DNA from: Burkholderiales bacterium
Lineage (GTDB): Bacteria; Pseudomonadota; Gammaproteobacteria; Burkholderiales; Burkholderiaceae
DNA: 64,000 nucleotides
Assembly: GCA_021287185.1 (NCBI GenBank)
Contig: JAJTAZ010000017.1
Location: 27,701 to 91,700 of the forward strand
Reading direction: 5' to 3'
Shown here: in pieces, positions 49,025-57,910 of the stretch
Position numbering within the stretch: position 1 is the first letter of the stretch
Layout of the letters: every line of letters starts with the position of its first letter
Made by a program: the position numbers and the translations under genes
Notes under the pieces: generated by a model
The model's database searches: none
What the model saw: the letters and a program-made list of their open reading frames with translations, nothing else
What the model was told of the DNA's origin: nothing

Positions 49025-49423
49025 ATGAGTATTTTAAGCACGCTTCCTGGGTTTTTAGCCTATCTTTTTGGCGCGTTGGCTTGTTTGGGCTTATTTATCA
49101 TGGTGTACATTCACCTGACACCATTTTCAGAAATCAAATTGATACGTTCAGGAAACCATTCTGCAGCAACCGCATTGGTAGGTGCTTTATTGGGTTACGC
49201 GTTACCGCTATCCAGCGCTATCGTACACAGTGTGACTCTTCGAGACATGGTGATTTGGGCTTTGGTTGGTCTGATTACGCAATACCTTGCGCACCTATGC
49301 ACACGCCTAATCATTCCTACAATAAAGCAAGACATTGACAATAACAATCAAGCCATAGGTACAGTTAGCGCAGGAATTTCAGTTGTACTGGGTCTAATTA
49401 ACGCGGCATGTATGGTTTACTAA
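49025..49423 (+). CDS. DUF350 (YjfL-like) membrane protein
   Basis: A 132-residue protein with four hydrophobic segments. TPFSEIKLIRSGNHSAATALVGALLGYALPLSSAI is the DUF350 signature, repeated once in weaker form (NNNQAIGTVSAGISVVLG). AGGAACAC precedes the ATG. It is the last gene of the YgiB-YgiC-DUF350 set and ends 2 bases before the convergent fdx stop. Confidence 0.9.
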   Translation: MSILSTLPGFLAYLFGALACLGLFIMVYIHLTPFSEIKLIRSGNHSAATALVGALLGYALPLSSAIVHSVTLRDMVIWALVGLITQYLAHLCTRLIIPTIKQDIDNNNQAIGTVSAGISVVLGLINAACMVY

Positions 49424-49425
49424 TA

Positions 49426-49767
49426 TTAATGATTGCCCTCACTCGCATGATTACGGGTGTATTTGGGCAATTCAATCACAAGGTCTTTTTCAGCAACAAT
49501 CGCCTGACACGACAGGCGCGACTGCGAGGTCAAACCCCACGCCATGTCGAGTAAATCTTCTTCTTGGTCGCCAATCTCATTCAGCGAATTCAAGCCCTGT
49601 CGCACAATCACGTGACAAGTCGTGCAAGCACACACTTTCTCGCAGGCGTGCTCAATCTCTACGCCGTTTTGCAATAAATTATCGCAAATTGACACGCCTG
49701 TTTGTGCAGTGAATTCTTTCCCTGCAGGGCAAATATCGTCATGGGGTAATACAGTGATTTTGGTCAT
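49426..49767 (-). CDS. fdx: ISC-system 2Fe-2S ferredoxin
   Basis: A 113-residue adrenodoxin-type ferredoxin. Cluster ligands are C42, C48, C51 and C87 in ACEKVCACTTC and SRLSCQAIV. An extra Cys (C46) lies in the loop. It supplies electrons for Fe-S assembly on IscU. It is the last gene of the isc cluster; iscX is not found after it, and repeat copy B separates it from hscA. Confidence 0.94.
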   Translation of the reverse strand: MTKITVLPHDDICPAGKEFTAQTGVSICDNLLQNGVEIEHACEKVCACTTCHVIVRQGLNSLNEIGDQEEDLLDMAWGLTSQSRLSCQAIVAEKDLVIELPKYTRNHASEGNH

Positions 49768-49788
49768 TTTGTTTTCAACTTTTCATTC

Positions 49789-49888
49789 GTCATTGCGAGC
49801 CAGATTGATTGGCGAAGCAATCCATATACACCCAACACAATTGCCGCTCTATGGATTGCCACGCTGGTGAAGCGTCGCTCGCAATGAC
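49789..49888. repeat. Intergenic repeat family 1, copy B (full element)
   Basis: The 100-base element starts GTCATTGCGAGC, has internal GCAATCCA and TGGATTGC, and ends GCTCGCAATGAC. The outer and inner arms pair as inverted repeats. It lies between fdx and hscA inside the isc cluster. Confidence 0.8.
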
Positions 49889-49924
49889 GCAGACACACTG
49901 ATGGGCATTCTCGCCCACACATTA

Positions 49925-51814
49925 TCACAACGAATCAATCGACTGCCCAGCCAAAGCCTTGCCGATTGCTTTATTCATACGACGTGCTGCGAATTCTTCA
50001 GAGGCATTGGCCAATGTGTCAAACGCCGCGCGCAAATCGGCGATGGGCATGTCCTCATCCCGTGCGACCAAGGTAGCCACAGTGCCCATGTACTGTTGTA
50101 GCGCCGTGCGCTCGCTTTCATCGAGCAACTCGCCATCCTCTGCAAAAGCGGAATTCAACGCTTCAATCATGCGCTGTGCCTCGACCGCCACTTCGCGCCA
50201 CGCCCGCGCACGCATATCCGCGCCCGCATGGGCATTGCCCTCAACCAACATTTGCGCGATTTGCTCATCGGTCAAGCCATACGAAGGTTTGACGGTGATT
50301 TCCGCCATCACGCCGCTGTTCATTTCACGCGCCGATACTGTGAGTAAGCCATCGGCATCGACCTGATAGGTCACACGCACACGCGCCGCACCTGCGACCA
50401 TCGGCGGGATGCCACGCAATTCAAACTTGGCCAATGAGCGACATTCGCTGACCAATTCACGCTCGCCTTGCACCACGTGGATTGCCATCGCGGTTTGCCC
50501 GTCTTTGAATGTTGTGAATTCTTGCGCGCGTGCCACAGGCAAGGTGCTGTTGCGTGGAATCAGTTTTTCGGTCAAACCACCCATGGTTTCCACGCCCAAG
50601 GACAGCGGAATCACATCCAGCAGCAGCCAATCATCGTCCGCTGTGCGATTGCCTGCGAGTAAATTCGCCTGCATCGCTGCACCCAGCGCGACCACCTGAT
50701 CGGGGTCTAAGTCGTTCAGCACAGGGCAAGACACATGCGCCGTGACCGCACGTTGCACATTCAACATGCGCGTTGCGCCGCCGACCATCACCACGCCCTG
50801 TAAATCGCCACTCGATAATTTCGCCTGCGCCAATGCGTCGTCCAAAACCCGCAAGGTTTTGTCCACCAAGTGTTTGCTCATCTCGAAAAACTGTGCTTGA
50901 CTGAGCATCAGATTCACCACGTGCCCATCGGATAAACTCGCGCGAATCGAGGTCACACCTTTGGTGGTTAAGGCTTCTTTGGCACTGCGCGCTTTGGATT
51001 GCAGCAACTTCACATCCTGCGCCGATAAATCCGCAGTGAGCGCGGTCAAATGCGCCTGCTCCAAAATCCAACAATACACCCGATGGTCAAAATCATCACC
51101 GCCGAGCGCAGTATCGCCATGCGTGGCGAGCACTTCAAAAACGCCCTTGGTCAACTTTAAAATTGACACGTCAAACGTGCCGCCACCCAAATCGTAAACT
51201 GCGAAAATACCCTCTTTGTTTTTCTCAGGGTCATCCAAACCGTAGGCAATCGCGGCGGCAGTTGGCTCATTGAGCAGGCGCAACACATTCAATCCAGCAA
51301 TTTGCGCCGCATCTTTGGTTGCTTGGCGTTGCGCATCGTCAAAATACGCAGGTACGGTAATCACCGCGCCCGTAATTTCATCACCGAGTGCGGCTTTGGC
51401 GCGTTTGTGTAAAGCCGACAAAATATCCGCCGACACCTGCACGGGCGATTTAACTCCCTGCGCAGTCTGCACCCCAACCATACCTGGGGTATCGACCAAC
51501 ACATAACCAATATCAGGCAATTGGCGCGCATCCGCATAACCGCGTCCCATCAGGCGTTTCACCGATGCGATGGTGTTGCGCGGGTCGTTGGTTTGTTGGG
51601 CTTTGGCGTCGTCACCCACCGTGGTCATGGTCGCGTTGTAATGAACTACAGATGGGAGCAAGGCACGGTCTTGCTCATCACGCACAACTTCAGGAAAGCC
51701 GTGGCGCACCGTGGCAACCAATGAGTTGGTCGTGCCCAAATCTATCCCCACCGCGTGACGGTGTTGATGCGGTGCGGTGGATTCGTTGGGTTCGGAAATT
51801 TGAAGGAGTGCCAT
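49925..51814 (-). CDS. hscA: Fe-S assembly Hsp70 chaperone HscA
   Basis: A 629-residue Hsp70. [14 protein letters not shown] (phosphate 1), [13 protein letters not shown] (phosphate 2) and [14 protein letters not shown] are the ATPase signatures; the substrate-binding domain starts near 400. The linker and lid fit HscA rather than DnaK, and hscB lies 50 bases upstream. It acts with HscB on the LPPVK motif of IscU to release the cluster. Confidence 0.95.
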   Translation of the reverse strand: MALLQISEPNESTAPHQHRHAVGIDLGTTNSLVATVRHGFPEVVRDEQDRALLPSVVHYNATMTTVGDDAKAQQTNDPRNTIASVKRLMGRGYADARQLPDIGYVLVDTPGMVGVQTAQGVKSPVQVSADILSALHKRAKAALGDEITGAVITVPAYFDDAQRQATKDAAQIAGLNVLRLLNEPTAAAIAYGLDDPEKNKEGIFAVYDLGGGTFDVSILKLTKGVFEVLATHGDTALGGDDFDHRVYCWILEQAHLTALTADLSAQDVKLLQSKARSAKEALTTKGVTSIRASLSDGHVVNLMLSQAQFFEMSKHLVDKTLRVLDDALAQAKLSSGDLQGVVMVGGATRMLNVQRAVTAHVSCPVLNDLDPDQVVALGAAMQANLLAGNRTADDDWLLLDVIPLSLGVETMGGLTEKLIPRNSTLPVARAQEFTTFKDGQTAMAIHVVQGERELVSECRSLAKFELRGIPPMVAGAARVRVTYQVDADGLLTVSAREMNSGVMAEITVKPSYGLTDEQIAQMLVEGNAHAGADMRARAWREVAVEAQRMIEALNSAFAEDGELLDESERTALQQYMGTVATLVARDEDMPIADLRAAFDTLANASEEFAARRMNKAIGKALAGQSIDSL

Positions 51815-51864
51815 AGAGGGGTATTTGATGAAAAAATCTGCTGTCTGTCTTGCGTTATGATTGT

Positions 51865-52347
51865 TTACTTCAATTGCGCTATAAAATTCTCAATAAACTG
51901 TGCTTGTGCCAATACCACTTGTAACTTCGCCCAATCTTGCTGAACACAGGCATCCCGCAATTGTACCTGATTATCCGTTTGCACCTGCGTGACTTCTGCC
52001 AATACACCTGCCGTATTGCCTTCTTCCAAAGCCTCGCGCCACTGCATTTGTTGCATCAAAAATTCAGGTGGCAGGCTCACACGTACACCCTCTTGCGCCA
52101 ACTCAGGCGCATTGAGTTTGAGCAAATACTGCGCACGCGCAATCGGCGATTTGAGCGTATCAAAAGCCTCATTGGCAAAAGTCGCCCATTGCAAGGCAAC
52201 ACGTTGTTCCATCACACTTTTATGCGCAAATTGGTCAGGATGCACCCGCGCGATAATGGCACGGTGACGGCTTGCCAGATTTTCGGCATCCACATCAAAT
52301 GACACGGGCAATTGGAACAGTTCAAAGTAGTTTTGTTGCATACACAT
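51865..52347 (-). CDS. hscB: Fe-S assembly J-domain co-chaperone HscB
   Basis: A 160-residue protein starting [14 protein letters not shown]; the second ATG two codons on is equally possible. The J-domain HPD is at about 36-38 in RVHPDQF, and the C-terminal three-helix IscU-binding region follows. It delivers IscU to HscA. The upstream gene is a membrane methyltransferase-like protein, 7 bases away, not iscA as usual. Confidence 0.93.
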   Translation of the reverse strand: MCMQQNYFELFQLPVSFDVDAENLASRHRAIIARVHPDQFAHKSVMEQRVALQWATFANEAFDTLKSPIARAQYLLKLNAPELAQEGVRVSLPPEFLMQQMQWREALEEGNTAGVLAEVTQVQTDNQVQLRDACVQQDWAKLQVVLAQAQFIENFIAQLK

Positions 52348-52354
52348 TCAGAAG

Positions 52355-52822
52355 TTAACAGCAGGTCACGTCACTGCGCGTGCCGAACCATCTGCGCGTG
52401 CGTTGACAATAATCATCATAGTTCGCACCAAAACCCGCACGGATGATGCGTTCCTCACGCGGTATGACGTAAAAATTCATAATCAGAAAAAAGACAAGGG
52501 TAAATACAAATAAACGCGGCTGTGTCGCCATCAGCGGTATGGTGGTGAGGATGAGCAACATCCCGAGGTAAATCGGGTTGCGAGTGAGTGCAAACAGACC
52601 ACGGGTCACGAGTTTTTGTGGGGTGTGTCCTGGGTGGATGGTGGTTTTTTGCCACAGCAAAACCACCGCGCCAAACGCCATGAGTAAAAATCCCAGCAAA
52701 AATATCGCCACCGCCACCATACCAATCGGGCGCGCAAGGATTAACGCGAACGAGGGATAACGTCCGAAAACATATTGCCCTGCGAGCAAGGCGAGCATGA
52801 GGAGGAAGGGTTGGATGTTCAT
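52355..52822 (-). CDS. Isoprenylcysteine carboxyl methyltransferase-like membrane protein inserted in isc operon
   Basis: A 155-residue protein with about four hydrophobic segments. The C-terminal half shows LVTRGLFALTRNPIYLGMLL and VIPREERIIRAGFGANYDDYCQRTRRW, the motifs of the ICMT/PEMT-type methyltransferase family (methyl donor SAM). The substrate in bacteria is usually unknown. It lies within the isc cluster between iscA and hscB, close to hscB, with repeat copy C on its upstream side. A link to Fe-S assembly is not known. Confidence 0.85.
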   Translation of the reverse strand: MNIQPFLLMLALLAGQYVFGRYPSFALILARPIGMVAVAIFLLGFLLMAFGAVVLLWQKTTIHPGHTPQKLVTRGLFALTRNPIYLGMLLILTTIPLMATQPRLFVFTLVFFLIMNFYVIPREERIIRAGFGANYDDYCQRTRRWFGTRSDVTCC

Positions 52823-52851
52823 TCGTAGAAATTTAGGTTATTTGAAAAGTC

Positions 52852-52960
52852 GTCATTGCGAGCGTTCTTTGCCAAGCAATCCATACGACTTCAATGATTT
52901 GAACATCGCTGGATTGCTTCGCGGTGAATACTCGGAGCAGTGCGCTTCCCTCGCAATGTC
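52852..52960. repeat. Intergenic repeat family 1, copy C (full element)
   Basis: The 109-base element starts GTCATTGCGAGCG, has AGCAATCCA and TGGATTGCTTCGCGG inside, and ends CTCGCAATGTC. It fills nearly all of the gap between iscA and the methyltransferase-like gene, and so marks one edge of that insertion. Confidence 0.8.
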
Positions 52961-52964
52961 GGCT

Positions 52965-53288
52965 TTATACCGTAAACGACTCACCGCAACCGCATTCGTC
53001 CTTCACATTTGGGTTGTTGAATTTAAAACCTTCGTTCAATCCTTCGCGCGTGAAGTCCAGTTCCGTGCCATCGAGATACGGCAGGCTTTTCGGGTCAATG
53101 ATGAGTTTCACACCCAAAGTTTCAAACACTTGGTCATCCGCCTCAATCGCATCGGCGTACTCGAGTTTGTACGCCATGCCTGAGCAACCCGTGGTTTTCA
53201 CACCCAAGCGCAAGCCCACACCTTTGCCACGTTTGGTTAAAAAATTTTGTACATGCGTTGCCGCTGATTGTGTCATGGTGACTGACAT
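52965..53288 (-). CDS. iscA: Fe-S carrier / scaffold protein IscA
   Basis: A 107-residue A-type carrier. The ATG at 53288 follows GGAGAGGT; an earlier in-frame start exists. Cluster ligands are C35 in TTGCSGMAY and C99/C101 in ECGCGESF. It binds iron or Fe-S clusters for transfer to apo-proteins. The start lies inside the last codons of the upstream orf at 53273, so they overlap and are probably translationally coupled. Confidence 0.94.
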   Translation of the reverse strand: MSVTMTQSAATHVQNFLTKRGKGVGLRLGVKTTGCSGMAYKLEYADAIEADDQVFETLGVKLIIDPKSLPYLDGTELDFTREGLNEGFKFNNPNVKDECGCGESFTV

Positions 53289-53647
53289 ATACCTCTCCAA
53301 CTAATTAATTTTGGATAGACTTTGATACGACAGGGTCCATCATTACCATCGTGCTTACAATAGCCGTCTAAATACTGATAGCGCACTGTCCACTTCTGAC
53401 CCACACGAGGCCAACGCTTGTGTGGCAATTCCGATTGCCAATCTTTATTATTGGGGGTGAAAACAATGTCATCACCCACAAGAGGGCATTCTACATTTTT
53501 TTGGGCTTTGACAGCCAACACCTTTGCGTGAATTTGGTTTTGTGTTTTCTCCAACACCCGAAGACTTAAATCACACTTTTGCCAAACCCCTGCATGCGCC
53601 CAAACGGGCACACTCGCAACCATCAGTAGAACAAAAACACGCATCAT
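53273..53647 (-). CDS. Hypothetical exported protein inserted between iscU and iscA
   Basis: A 124-residue protein I do not recognise. Residues 1-20 are a signal peptide ([19 protein letters not shown]). The mature part contains four Cys (in QKCDL, VECPL, GYCKHDG and GPCRIK), plausibly two disulphides, plus IC near the end. It starts one base after the iscU stop and overlaps the iscA start by 16 bases, a tight fit in the operon. It would be periplasmic, so a direct role in cytoplasmic Fe-S assembly is unlikely. Confidence 0.75.
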   Translation of the reverse strand: MMRVFVLLMVASVPVWAHAGVWQKCDLSLRVLEKTQNQIHAKVLAVKAQKNVECPLVGDDIVFTPNNKDWQSELPHKRWPRVGQKWTVRYQYLDGYCKHDGNDGPCRIKVYPKLISWRGICQSP

Positions 53648-53648
53648 T

Positions 53649-54032
53649 TTACGCTGGATGCTTGGCTTTGTAATCCGCCACCGCTGCCTTAATCGCGTCC
53701 TCTGCCAAAATCGAGCAGTGAATTTTCACGGGTGGCAAAGCCAGTTCTTCGGCAATCTGCGAGTTTTTGATTTCCAAGGCTTGATCTACGGTTTTGCCTT
53801 TGACCCACTCGGTCACGAGTGACGATGAGGCAATCGCCGAGCCACAACCATAGGTTTTAAACTTCGCATCTTCGATGATGCCTTGCTCGTTGACCTTGAT
53901 TTGCAATTTCATCACATCGCCACACGCAGGTGCGCCGACCATGCCTGTGCCGACAGAATCATCGGCTTTGTCGAGTGCGCCAACATTGCGTGGGTTTTCA
54001 TAGTGATCCATGAGTTTGTCTGAGTATGCCAT
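53649..54032 (-). CDS. iscU: Fe-S cluster scaffold protein IscU
   Basis: A 127-residue protein from the ATG at 54032 (AAGGAGAATG upstream). Ligands C37 (GAPACGDV), C63 (YGCGSA), H105 and C106 are all present, and the HscA-recognition motif LPPVK is at 99-103. It is the scaffold for cluster building with sulfur from IscS. Downstream comes the exported orf instead of iscA. Confidence 0.96.
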   Translation of the reverse strand: MAYSDKLMDHYENPRNVGALDKADDSVGTGMVGAPACGDVMKLQIKVNEQGIIEDAKFKTYGCGSAIASSSLVTEWVKGKTVDQALEIKNSQIAEELALPPVKIHCSILAEDAIKAAVADYKAKHPA

Positions 54033-54142
54033 TTCATTCTCCTTCAAAAAAAGTAAAAACCTACTTTTTTTGATTTTAAAGTTAGAAATTTTGAGCGGGA
54101 AACCCGCACAAAATTTAAGTTAAAAACAATATAAAAATCGAA

Positions 54143-55363
54143 TCAATGCGCCGCCCACTGCACGGTGTTTAAATCCACACCATCCTGATACATTTCCCAC
54201 AGTGGCGAGAGTTCACGCAGTTTGCCAATTTTCTCATGCATCAGCGCAATCACTTTATCCACTTCGGCTTCAGTGGTAAAACGCCCAACCGTAAAGCGAA
54301 TCGATGAGTGCGCCAATTCGTCCGAGCGACCGAGCGCGCGCAGCACATACGATGGTTCAAGCGAGGCTGAGGTACACGCCGAACCCGATGATACCGCCAC
54401 ATCTTTAATCGCCATCATCAAGGATTCACCCTCAACAAAGTTGAAGCTGACGTTTAAATTATGCGGCACGCGACGTTCCATATCGCCATTTAAATGCACT
54501 TCTTCCATGTCCGACAAACCAGCCCACAGACGGTCACGCAAGGCTTTAATCCGCGCATTTTCCTCAACCATTTCAAGTTTTGCCAAACGGAAAGCTTCAC
54601 CCATGCCGACAATTTGGTGCGTTGCCAAAGTGCCCGAACGCATGCCACGCTCGTGTCCGCCGCCGTGCATTTGTGCTTCGAGTCGCACGCGCGGTTTGCG
54701 GCGCACGTACAACGCGCCGATGCCTTTAGGTCCATAGGTTTTGTGTGCTGAAAAACTCATCAAATCGACTTTGAGCGCGTTCAAATCAATCTCGACTTTA
54801 CCCGTTGCTTGCGCGGCATCCACATGAAAAAACGCGCCATGTTCACGACAGATTTCGCCGATTTGCGCGATGTCTTGAATCACGCCGATTTCGTTGTTCA
54901 CCATCATGACAGAGACCAAAATCGTGTCGGGACGCAAGGCGGCTTTGAGCACATTTAAATCCAGCAAGCCATTTTCCAATACATCCAAATAGGTCACTTC
55001 AAAACCGATGCGCTCCAATTCACGCGCGGTATCGAGAATGGCCTTGTGTTCCGTTTTAACGGTGATGATGTGTTTGCCGCGCTCAGCATAAAATTGCGCA
55101 ATGCCTTTGAGTGCCAAATTATTGGATTCAGTCGCCCCCGAAGTGAACACAATTTCACGTGGGTCGGCATTGACCAAATTGGCAATGTGGCCGCGTGCTT
55201 CTTCAACCGCATCCTCAGCCTCCCAGCCGTATGGGTGCGAGCGTGACGCTGGGTTACCGAAATGCTCGGTGATGTAGGGAATCATTTTTTCTGCCACACG
55301 TGGATCAACGGGCGTAGTCGCCGAATAATCCATATAGATGGGCATTTTAGTCGTGGTATTCAT
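54143..55363 (-). CDS. iscS: Cysteine desulfurase IscS
   Basis: A 406-residue PLP enzyme. The PLP lysine is K208 in [10 protein letters not shown]; the active-site Cys is C330 in SGSACTSAS. It takes sulfur from cysteine for Fe-S clusters and thiolated tRNA. The start [10 protein letters not shown] is a few residues longer than E. coli IscS; the ATG six codons further in is an alternative. A 110-base gap with only A/T-rich sequence separates it from iscU. Confidence 0.96.
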   Translation of the reverse strand: MNTTTKMPIYMDYSATTPVDPRVAEKMIPYITEHFGNPASRSHPYGWEAEDAVEEARGHIANLVNADPREIVFTSGATESNNLALKGIAQFYAERGKHIITVKTEHKAILDTARELERIGFEVTYLDVLENGLLDLNVLKAALRPDTILVSVMMVNNEIGVIQDIAQIGEICREHGAFFHVDAAQATGKVEIDLNALKVDLMSFSAHKTYGPKGIGALYVRRKPRVRLEAQMHGGGHERGMRSGTLATHQIVGMGEAFRLAKLEMVEENARIKALRDRLWAGLSDMEEVHLNGDMERRVPHNLNVSFNFVEGESLMMAIKDVAVSSGSACTSASLEPSYVLRALGRSDELAHSSIRFTVGRFTTEAEVDKVIALMHEKIGKLRELSPLWEMYQDGVDLNTVQWAAH

Positions 55364-55390
55364 GGTTTTTCCTTAAAACGTTTATCTCAC

Positions 55391-55867
55391 TCATGCGGGC
55401 AATGTTTGCAGCATGAGTTTTTTCTTGGTGACTTTCTTTGCACCCTCGCGCAGTTCCATGCGCTGATTTTGTTCTTTGACCAAATCAGCGAGCGAAACCG
55501 ACGAGAGGTAGTGAAACATTTTTCGATTCAAATCCATCCACAGATGGTGGGTCATGCACTGCTGACCGCCTTTGCAGTCCTCTTTACCTTCACATTGACG
55601 CGCATCAATCGGCTCATCCACGGCGACAATGATGTCTGCTACCGAAATTTCCGACATCGGACGCGACAGTTTATAACCACCGCCTGGCCCACGCACGCTG
55701 GTCACCAGACCAAATCGACGCAATTTGCCAAACAATTGTTCTAAGTAGGACAGCGAAATATCTTGACGCTCGGACACCGCTGACAAACTCACGGGCGAAG
55801 TACCCTCGCTCAATGCCACATCCAATAAAGCGGTGACGGCAAAACGTCCTTTGGTGGTTAATCTCAT
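55391..55867 (-). CDS. iscR: Fe-S responsive Rrf2-type regulator IscR
   Basis: A 158-residue Rrf2 protein. The ATG at 55867 is chosen because MRLTTKGRFAVTALLD is the family start. The winged helix is followed by the cluster ligands C92, C98, C104 and H107 (numbering identical to E. coli IscR). As a 2Fe-2S protein it represses its own operon. A likely type-1 binding site lies at 56008-56032. A short basic C-terminal tail (AKKVTKKKL) follows. Confidence 0.96.
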   Translation of the reverse strand: MRLTTKGRFAVTALLDVALSEGTSPVSLSAVSERQDISLSYLEQLFGKLRRFGLVTSVRGPGGGYKLSRPMSEISVADIIVAVDEPIDARQCEGKEDCKGGQQCMTHHLWMDLNRKMFHYLSSVSLADLVKEQNQRMELREGAKKVTKKKLMLQTLPA

Positions 55868-55997
55868 TTTATCTCTCCTGTATCTGCTCAACATCTCGTC
55901 AAACTTGCTACAACGGGTAGAACTGTTTTTCGTTACAATGCCAATGACTTTGTGCTCGATAATACCACCTTGTTAAGATGGTTATTTGATAAAACGA

Positions 55998-56003
55998 ATT
56001 CTA
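55998..56003 (-). promoter_or_regulatory. -10 box of the isc promoter
   Basis: TAGAAT on the minus strand, about 130 bases before the iscR ATG, with the IscR-type site just upstream over the -35 region. No good -35 box is visible, consistent with a regulated promoter. Confidence 0.4.
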
Positions 56004-56007
56004 ACAC

Positions 56008-56032
56008 AATTCCGACAGATTTACTCAGGTAT
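56008..56032. promoter_or_regulatory. Putative type-1 IscR binding site
   Basis: The 25-base site matches the type-1 consensus ATASYYGACTRWWWYAGTCRRSTAT at 20 of 25 positions on the plus strand, including CCGAC, the A/T-rich centre and TCAGGTAT. It lies between iscR and the divergent cystathionine beta-lyase gene, about 60 bases from the latter's ATG, so it could affect both. Confidence 0.55.
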
Positions 56033-56093
56033 AGAATTTTATTGCCATTTTGATACTCGGCCCCACACTTAGCCAATATAACCCATTGTTTTT

Positions 56094-57272
56094 ATGAAAA
56101 AAAATACCAACACCCTATGCACAACCAGTGCCCGCCACAGCGATACGATTCAAATGGCGAACCCGCCGATGTACCAAGGTTCAACCATTATTTATGAACG
56201 CATGGCAGATTTGGCTGCTGCACACCACGCGTATGAAAGCGGTCAAGAATCCTACACCTACGGGCGCAAAGGCACACCAACCTCTCGCATGTTGTGCGAG
56301 GCCTTAACCGAACTCGAAGGCGGGCATCGTACATATCTGTGTCCATCGGGATTGGCAGCCTTATCCACCGCACTGCTGTCGCAACTGTCCGCAGGTGACC
56401 ATGTGTTGATGGTGGACACCGTTTATAGCCCGACGCGCGATTTATGTGAACATCTGCTCAAACGTTTTGGTGTGAGCACCACCTACTATAACCCTTTATT
56501 GGGCAAGGACATAGCAGGATTGATTGAGCCGAACACACGGGTGATTTTCCTTGAGTCGCCAGGGTCTTTGACCTTAGAAATTCAAGACGTGCCTGCCATT
56601 ACCGCAGTTGCCAAAGCGCACAACATCGTGACCATCTTGGACAACACTTGGGCAACACCGCTGTATTTCAAAGCATTCGAGCATGGTGTGGACATCGTGG
56701 TGCAGGCGGTGACCAAGTACCTTGGCGGTCATTCGGACGTGCTTATGGGTGCAGTGATTGCCAATCAAGCCACCTATTCATCAGTGCGCAACGCCGCCCA
56801 TCAAACAGGACAATTCGCAGGTGGGTTGGATATTTCGCTGGTATTGCGTGGTCTGCGCACGCTGCCCACCCGCTTGCGCGAGCATGAGCGCAATGCGCTG
56901 CAAATTGCGCAATGGTTTGAAACACAAGACGCAGTCGATTATGTGCTTCACCCTGCCTTGCCATCGCACCCTCAGCATGGTTTGTGGCAACGCGATTTCC
57001 TTGGCTCGACGGGCTTATTCAGCGTCGCATTCAAACCTCAATACAGCGTGGCGCAAATCAACGCGATGGTTGAGTCGTATGATTTATTTGGGATTGGTTA
57101 CAGTTGGGGCGGGTTTGAATCTTTGGCTCTGCCTGTGCATCCAAGCCACTTGGCGCATGTGCGCTCAGTCACCCCCGTGGCTCAGCAGTCGATGGTGCGC
57201 TATCAGATTGGTTTAGAGGGTGTGGAAGACCTAATCACGGATTTGCAAGCAGGGTTGAGCGTCCTTGGTTAA
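56094..57272 (+). CDS. metC: Cystathionine beta-lyase MetC
   Basis: A 392-residue Cys/Met-metabolism PLP enzyme. YTYGRKGTPTSRMLCEAL, LDNTWATPLYFKAFEHG and the PLP lysine in TKYLGGHSDVLMG are present, and GYSWGGFESLALP near the end fits the proteobacterial MetC type. It converts cystathionine to homocysteine. It is divergent from iscR and shares the region with the IscR site. Confidence 0.9.
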   Translation: MKKNTNTLCTTSARHSDTIQMANPPMYQGSTIIYERMADLAAAHHAYESGQESYTYGRKGTPTSRMLCEALTELEGGHRTYLCPSGLAALSTALLSQLSAGDHVLMVDTVYSPTRDLCEHLLKRFGVSTTYYNPLLGKDIAGLIEPNTRVIFLESPGSLTLEIQDVPAITAVAKAHNIVTILDNTWATPLYFKAFEHGVDIVVQAVTKYLGGHSDVLMGAVIANQATYSSVRNAAHQTGQFAGGLDISLVLRGLRTLPTRLREHERNALQIAQWFETQDAVDYVLHPALPSHPQHGLWQRDFLGSTGLFSVAFKPQYSVAQINAMVESYDLFGIGYSWGGFESLALPVHPSHLAHVRSVTPVAQQSMVRYQIGLEGVEDLITDLQAGLSVLG

Positions 57273-57303
57273 AGCCATCAAAACCGTTGTTTCAACGCAA
57301 AAA

Positions 57304-57383
57304 CAGGCAAAGCCTGCCCATTTCAGATTACTGACAAACCTCGAATATCCCCTCTCCCCCAACTCCTCCCTCACTTGGGGGAG
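57304..57383. repeat. Palindromic sequences after metC
   Basis: AGGC-AAA-GCCT near 57306 and a 9-bp stem CTCCCCCAA (57354-57362) with TTGGGGGAG (57375-57383) around a CT-rich loop. The second resembles CT/GA-rich palindromic repeats found between genes in many bacteria. Nothing else is seen in the gap. Confidence 0.5.
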
Positions 57384-57406
57384 GGACTTTGTCAACAGCC
57401 TCAAAC

Positions 57407-57428
57407 GGGCAGAATCTGCCTATTTTTT
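57407..57428 (+). terminator. Probable terminator of metC
   Basis: GGCAG-AAT-CTGCC in a short stem, then TATTTTTT, on the plus strand. It overlaps the last codon of the convergent CWC gene. Confidence 0.45.
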
Positions 57429-57627
57429 ATTCCGCTAATATCACGCACGCAGCGCACACGCAGCGTTGATTGGTCACGCCCTCCAAAACCCGCACGTTCA
57501 TTGTCACCTGCGTGCACCAGCAATCTTCTATGTTCCCGCCTTGAGCAACCACGCAACGATTGCTCTGCCCACATTTCGGGCACAACAAACTCAAATCTTC
57601 AATCACTGGCGCACGATGTTCATTCAT
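57427..57627 (-). CDS. Cysteine-rich CWC family protein
   Basis: A 66-residue protein. LCPKCGQSN, CVVAQ, DCWCTQV and CVCAAC give the conserved Cys pattern including the CWC motif, suggesting one or two metal sites. Function is unknown. It ends 8 bases before... more exactly, its ATG is 8 bases after the rubredoxin stop on the same strand, so the two probably share a transcript. Confidence 0.85.
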   Translation of the reverse strand: MNEHRAPVIEDLSLLCPKCGQSNRCVVAQGGNIEDCWCTQVTMNVRVLEGVTNQRCVCAACVILAE

Positions 57628-57635
57628 GGTGGGAA

Positions 57636-57800
57636 TTAAAACACCACCATTTCAAAATCGCCTTTGCTCGCACCGCATTCAGGGCAGGTCCAGTCCGACG
57701 GCACATCTTCCCAACGGGTTCCTGGGGCAATGCCTTCTTCGGGCCAACCTTGCTCTTCATCGTAAATCAAACCACACACCACACACATCCAAGTTTTCAT
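57636..57800 (-). CDS. Rubredoxin
   Basis: A 54-residue protein. The ATG at 57800 follows GAGGATGAAA. CVVCG near the start and CPECGA near the end hold the single iron, with [15 protein letters not shown] between them. It is a one-electron carrier. It is divergent from the ThiD-like gene, an arrangement seen in many Burkholderiales. Confidence 0.95.
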   Translation of the reverse strand: MKTWMCVVCGLIYDEEQGWPEEGIAPGTRWEDVPSDWTCPECGASKGDFEMVVF

Positions 57801-57910
57801 TTTCATCCTCAAAATAATCTGTTGACTGATACCATACGCCCAAGTAGCGCGGTACAATATGGACACTGTAGGAAATACCTCTACGCCACTCTATTTTAGC
57901 AAGGTTTGCC

